Source: Pontimicrobium aquaticum (GTDB lineage: Bacteria; Bacteroidota; Bacteroidia; Flavobacteriales; Flavobacteriaceae). Taken from it: DNA of 47,474 nucleotides. The position numbers and the translations under genes are program-made. The DNA lies in the NCBI RefSeq assembly GCF_005047595.1, contig NZ_SUPL01000011.1, positions 1 to 47,474 of the forward strand, written 5' to 3'. The number at the start of each line of letters is the position of its first letter. The stretch's first letter is position 1. Below the pieces are notes generated by a model, which was not told the origin of the DNA, did not search any database, and worked only from the letters and a program-made list of their open reading frames with translations. This document shows positions 45,101 to 47,474 of this stretch, one piece after another.

Positions 45101-47474
45101 ACCTGGATAATCACTCATATTAACTGTGTAAAGTTTATATGGTTCATTTACTTCAGGAGCCGATTGATCTCTACCTGTATATATTACTTTAAATGTTGGG
45201 TAAGCGTTTCCACACTCATCCGTTACTGTGTACTCAAATGAATTTAACCAATTACAATCTGTTCCAGATCTGTGAATATTCTTAACAACATTAATACCAC
45301 ATGAATCATGGAATAATTCTTTAATCTCAGCCTCAGATGGTCCCTCATAAGTATCTTTACAAGCATCTAAATTGCTCATGTCACTTGGAATTGTTCCAAC
45401 TAATACTGGCGCTGTATTATCTTCTCCACTAAAGTGCTGATCGAAACTGTAATCGTTTCCACACTCGTCCGTTACTGTGTATGTATAATGAAATGCCCAC
45501 TTACAGCCATCTTCTGTGATATGTAATTCAGACTTAGCTGTTAACTTATCTGAACAGTTATCTTCAAATAACTTTAATACTGAATCGTCGTCCATTGCTG
45601 GGTTAGCTTCTAAAGCATCTGCTAAACAAGCATTGATTCCGCTATCACCTTTTGGTAATTCTTCTCCTGCAATTAAGTTTGGCATAGTTTGATCAGATCC
45701 CCAATACGTTACCTTCACAGTTCCATCGTAAATGTTATCACACTTATCTTTGATTTCATATACGAACTGTACTGCCCAGTCACAAGTAGAATCACTTATT
45801 GTAATAGTATCTACTAATGTAGCGATTGCCGATCCACAGTTATCACTAAATTGTGCTGCGATATCGTCTAATGATGGTGCAGCCGGTGGCTCACATGCAT
45901 CTACATTACTTAAGTTGAATTGTCCCACATTTCCTGTATAAACTGGAGCCATAGTATCTTCAATTGTAATTTTTTGTACATCTGTAGTTACGTTTCCACA
46001 GTCATCTGTAGCTTTCCAAGTTCTTGTTACTATAGTTACACAAGATCCTTTATCTGTTTCATCTGTATATGTGACATCTACTTCTCCACATGCATCCCAA
46101 GCTTGTGCCATACCTGCATCTCCATAAGGAGAAATATCGTACTCGCACTTCTCATCGTAAGTTGTGTAGTAATCTGAAGGGATACGCATATTTGGTGCAG
46201 TAGTATCAACGATTCTGAACTCAGCAGACGTTGAAGAACTTAAACCACAATTATCTGTTACTGTAAATGTTACAGTTACTCTTCCTGTGTTTCCACACTC
46301 ATCACTTAATCCTTTTCCATCGTAATCGTTTGTCCAAGTTAAAGACTTATCACATAAGTCCATTGCTTGAGCTCCACCGTTAGTATGTAACCAATGCTCA
46401 AATGGTGAATGAGGGTTTATATCTCTATCACAAGTTGTATCATTATAACCACATTCTAATTCCAAATCCATGGCTTCTTGACCAATCATTGGGCTTAACG
46501 TATCTTGCACATGGAATGATGCTGTTGTTGAGGTTTTATTTCCGCACTCATCTGTTGCTGTAAAAATTACTCTATATTCAGTATCACATGAATCTCCATA
46601 CACGTTTATATCTTTAGTCCATTTAACATTTGAACATCCATCAGTTGCTGTTGCTCCTCCATGATTGTTTAACCACATTTGCAAATCATAAGCATTAGTT
46701 CCTTGCGGAATACCGTTAGCATCTTCTGAATCATTTTCTAGTTCTTTCCAGTAATCTACAATAGAGCCGTCGCACTCAACAATCATATCTGATGCTGGTG
46801 TCATTTCTGGTGCGATACTATCTTCAATTGTAAATGTAGCTGGTAAATCAACATCGTTTCCACAAGCATCTGTTACTGTGAATACTACATTGATGTGTCC
46901 TGTATAAGTACTACATCCACCTTCTAAATATTGTGAAATATCAAAATCTTTAGCTTTTGGATCTGCTGGGAAGCTATTGCTCCAAGTTACTCCTGAACAT
47001 TCGTCCTTTGCAGTTGCTCCTCCATTATCAGCTAACCAATCTTGGAATTGCTCTAAGTTTCCTGATCCATCACATACTACAGTTTTGTTATAAGCTGGAG
47101 TTGTTTCTGGATCTACAGTATCTACTATTCTAAATGTAGCGTATGTTTTGGAATTATTTCCACAAGCGTCCGTTACTGTAAATACTACAGTCTTCTCTCC
47201 TGTTTCTCCACAACCATCACTCATTGGCTTACTTTCTGCATCGTTTGTCCACACTAAATCTTCAGTAGCTGTACAACTATCAGACGCTTTTGCACCACCA
47301 TTGTTAGCCAACCAGTTCATGTAATCTTCTAAGTTTCCTTCACCATCACACTCTACTTCTTTATATTTAGCTGCTGTTAATATTTTTGGATTTTCATCAT
47401 CAAAAATAGTTACTGTCATACTTTCGTTGATGGTACGACCACAGTTATCTGTAAATGTATATGTTACCACAAAT
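42131..47474 (-). CDS. Giant T9SS-exported HYR/Ig-like repeat protein with inserted lamin-tail-like domain (5' partial)
   Basis: The frame is open from the window edge and gives at least 1780 residues, so the start and signal peptide lie outside. About 15 full HYR-like beta-sandwich units and one partial can be counted, each about 80-160 residues, with a VTDxCGN-type strand and a link such as IKDTTNPV, and with paired cysteines. A lamin-tail-like domain (WINELHYDN to SVNNEQTLT; DNA about 44045-44509) interrupts one unit. The last about 80 residues (FRAYPVPFNGEVTI to MTKKVVATSGN) are a type A sorting domain for the type IX system. A cell-surface or secreted adhesin-like role is inferred from HYR families; the ligand is unknown. 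Confidence 0.9.
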   Translation of the reverse strand, partial: FVVTYTFTDNCGRTINESMTVTIFDDENPKILTAAKYKEVECDGEGNLEDYMNWLANNGGAKASDSCTATEDLVWTNDAESKPMSDGCGETGEKTVVFTVTDACGNNSKTYATFRIVDTVDPETTPAYNKTVVCDGSGNLEQFQDWLADNGGATAKDECSGVTWSNSFPADPKAKDFDISQYLEGGCSTYTGHINVVFTVTDACGNDVDLPATFTIEDSIAPEMTPASDMIVECDGSIVDYWKELENDSEDANGIPQGTNAYDLQMWLNNHGGATATDGCSNVKWTKDINVYGDSCDTEYRVIFTATDECGNKTSTTASFHVQDTLSPMIGQEAMDLELECGYNDTTCDRDINPHSPFEHWLHTNGGAQAMDLCDKSLTWTNDYDGKGLSDECGNTGRVTVTFTVTDNCGLSSSTSAEFRIVDTTAPNMRIPSDYYTTYDEKCEYDISPYGDAGMAQAWDACGEVDVTYTDETDKGSCVTIVTRTWKATDDCGNVTTDVQKITIEDTMAPVYTGNVGQFNLSNVDACEPPAAPSLDDIAAQFSDNCGSAIATLVDTITISDSTCDWAVQFVYEIKDKCDNIYDGTVKVTYWGSDQTMPNLIAGEELPKGDSGINACLADALEANPAMDDDSVLKLFEDNCSDKLTAKSELHITEDGCKWAFHYTYTVTDECGNDYSFDQHFSGEDNTAPVLVGTIPSDMSNLDACKDTYEGPSEAEIKELFHDSCGINVVKNIHRSGTDCNWLNSFEYTVTDECGNAYPTFKVIYTGRDQSAPEVNEPYKLYTVNMSDYPGVTCPDDVELGLTEGQTLTQDETFNIFGITDINLSLADATDNCTPAGDIKFNITSVVKGGDACRVVFTIAYTVEDNCGNTTQEYNKFFRLVDDVAPVIDEAPEDITVQCIEDVPAMISLNWVDNCQGGGTVEGEDGKLVGDTCGGTITRTWNIKDACGNEAVTRTQIITIKDTTNPVIEIAAADKTVECVTAEDVEAQVWINELHYDNTGGDVNEFVEVVANFDASGYELVLYNGSNGTSYATKSLSYQSTNSGFNFYTADHSGIQNGAPDGIALVNGSDVIEFISYEGSFTALDGPANGMNSTDIGVSEGSGTSSDGSLQLIGAGNKRADFAWADPMTNTKGSVNNEQTLTQAGSNPNLEALNAWLASNGGATASDNCTAANDLVWTNNFTGLSESCGNSGSAVVTFTAQDECGNKITTTATFTIKDTTKPTASNPSDINVECSDDVPNPDATVVTDEEDNCSTPTVTWVKDESDNGSCPEIITRTYKVEDACGNSIEVTQKIIIKDVTNPVLASAPKDIIVSCLADVPAMTSLDWTDNCDAGGSVQGEDSALEGDACNGTITRTWNVTDACGNAAETRTQIITIKDATKPTASNPSDINVECSDDVPNPDATVVTDADDNCSTPTVTWVKDESDNGSCSEIITRIYKVEDACGNSIEVTQKIIINDETKPVIVNCPDDVDFGEVTETPIFAVEADITATDNCDPDPVVTYVDTDDSTYVPGAPGSNDPGSVYKFTCQNGPTSYHFTTFVWDGTTTVVGSSGPQANYTPVVTGQGTYTLTFEEGVDNPDSNPVESLNDWVLRLNGQLIAFKNSQNNNEFPDCDANWNETNYMQNNLNCKILRVDCIGDVPEPGVTNYMKIRTFTATDDCGNESDLCSVVYTWSIVDSSSASSANDYDSGVDTTVDFRAYPVPFNGEVTIAYNFDFDTNVKVEVYDTKGMLVLSKDDASYMRGTDATMPLSINGSDQMYYIKVITSQGTMTKKVVATSGN
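43103..43345. repeat. Duplicated HYR-unit coding segment, copy A
   Basis: This segment reappears at 43583-43825, exactly 480 bases away, with about a dozen differences by eye and a fully identical 60-base block (43261-43320 against 43741-43800). It codes for the unit beginning SNPSDINVECSDDVPNPDAT. The 480-base step equals 160 codons, so the frame is kept. Confidence 0.85.
43583..43825. repeat. Duplicated HYR-unit coding segment, copy B
   Basis: Partner of 43103-43345. It is one of two near-identical HYR units separated by a different unit (ASAPKDIIVSCLADVPAM), whose closest relative in this protein lies near 44600-44820. The pattern suggests duplication of a two-unit block. Confidence 0.85.

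Noticed and set aside
42131-47474. Regular spacing of similar segments that could be taken for a CRISPR array or DNA satellite
   Set aside because: The repeats are 240-480 bases apart, diverged, and keep one open minus-strand frame. They are protein-domain repeats.

Overview
The window is AT-rich, densely coded chromosomal DNA from a member of Bacteroidota, most likely the family Flavobacteriaceae. The signs are a C-terminal type IX secretion (T9SS) sorting domain on a giant HYR-repeat protein, the Bacteroidota promoter form (TTTG, about 20 bases, TAnnTTTG), weak Shine-Dalgarno sites with several TTG/GTG starts, and typical gene sets (bacillithiol synthase BshA, a GH3/serine-hydrolase fusion, DUF4159, a Bacteroidota-type LptD, a split HdrDE-like Fe-S pair). 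Nearly everything is core genome. The accessory parts are an IS3-family element cut by the left edge, two copies of a short dispersed repeat, a gene remnant between tsaD and rsmE, and the giant surface protein cut by the right edge.

Layout. 1-123: end of an IS3-like element with the first codons of orfA (minus). 164-10327: minus-strand run of amidase, MCE protein, two Fe-S redox proteins, a conserved 161-aa protein, serB, the GH3/serine hydrolase and bshA. 10416-13578: lptD and ridA (plus). 13676-23398: M28 peptidase, GlcNAc kinase, gapA, pfkA and tamB (minus). 23633-29971: tsaD, a decayed spacer, then rsmE, a DUF4159 gene, a TrmH-family gene, an AI-2E-type permease, a THUMP-like methyltransferase and a HAD phosphatase (plus). 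30012-30278: tRNA-Arg, tRNA-Pro and tRNA-Ser (minus) behind a consensus promoter. 30385-32433: PgpH-like HD phosphodiesterase (minus). 32562-34497: thiolase and a C40 peptidase (plus). 34551-38380: TPR protein and gyrA (minus). 38642-41967: clpC, a 123-aa protein and a DksA/TraR-like protein (plus). 42131-47474: T9SS-exported HYR-repeat protein (minus, 5' end missing).

Themes. Envelope building and turnover is prominent: LptD and TamB for outer-membrane assembly and lipid transfer, an MCE protein, an amidase with a SPOR-like tail, a NagZ-like GH3 domain joined to a penicillin-binding-type serine hydrolase, a GlcNAc kinase and an NlpC/P60 peptidase without an export signal. Translation and RNA modification genes cluster at 23.6-29.1 kb. 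Central metabolism is represented by pfkA, gapA, serB and a thiolase. The Fe-S pair looks like a quinone-linked electron-transfer module.

No CRISPR array, prophage, toxin-antitoxin pair or recognisable defence island was seen, and no gene-free stretch exceeds 300 bases. I did not find a convincing undescribed multi-gene system. The most unusual items are a lamin-tail-like domain inserted inside one HYR repeat of the giant protein with a recent 480-bp-spaced duplication beside it, a tamB reading frame whose natural start appears to be an ATT codon, promoter -7 boxes lying on a start codon (lptD) and in a terminator loop (GlcNAc kinase), and a decayed gene plus repeat wedged between tsaD and rsmE.
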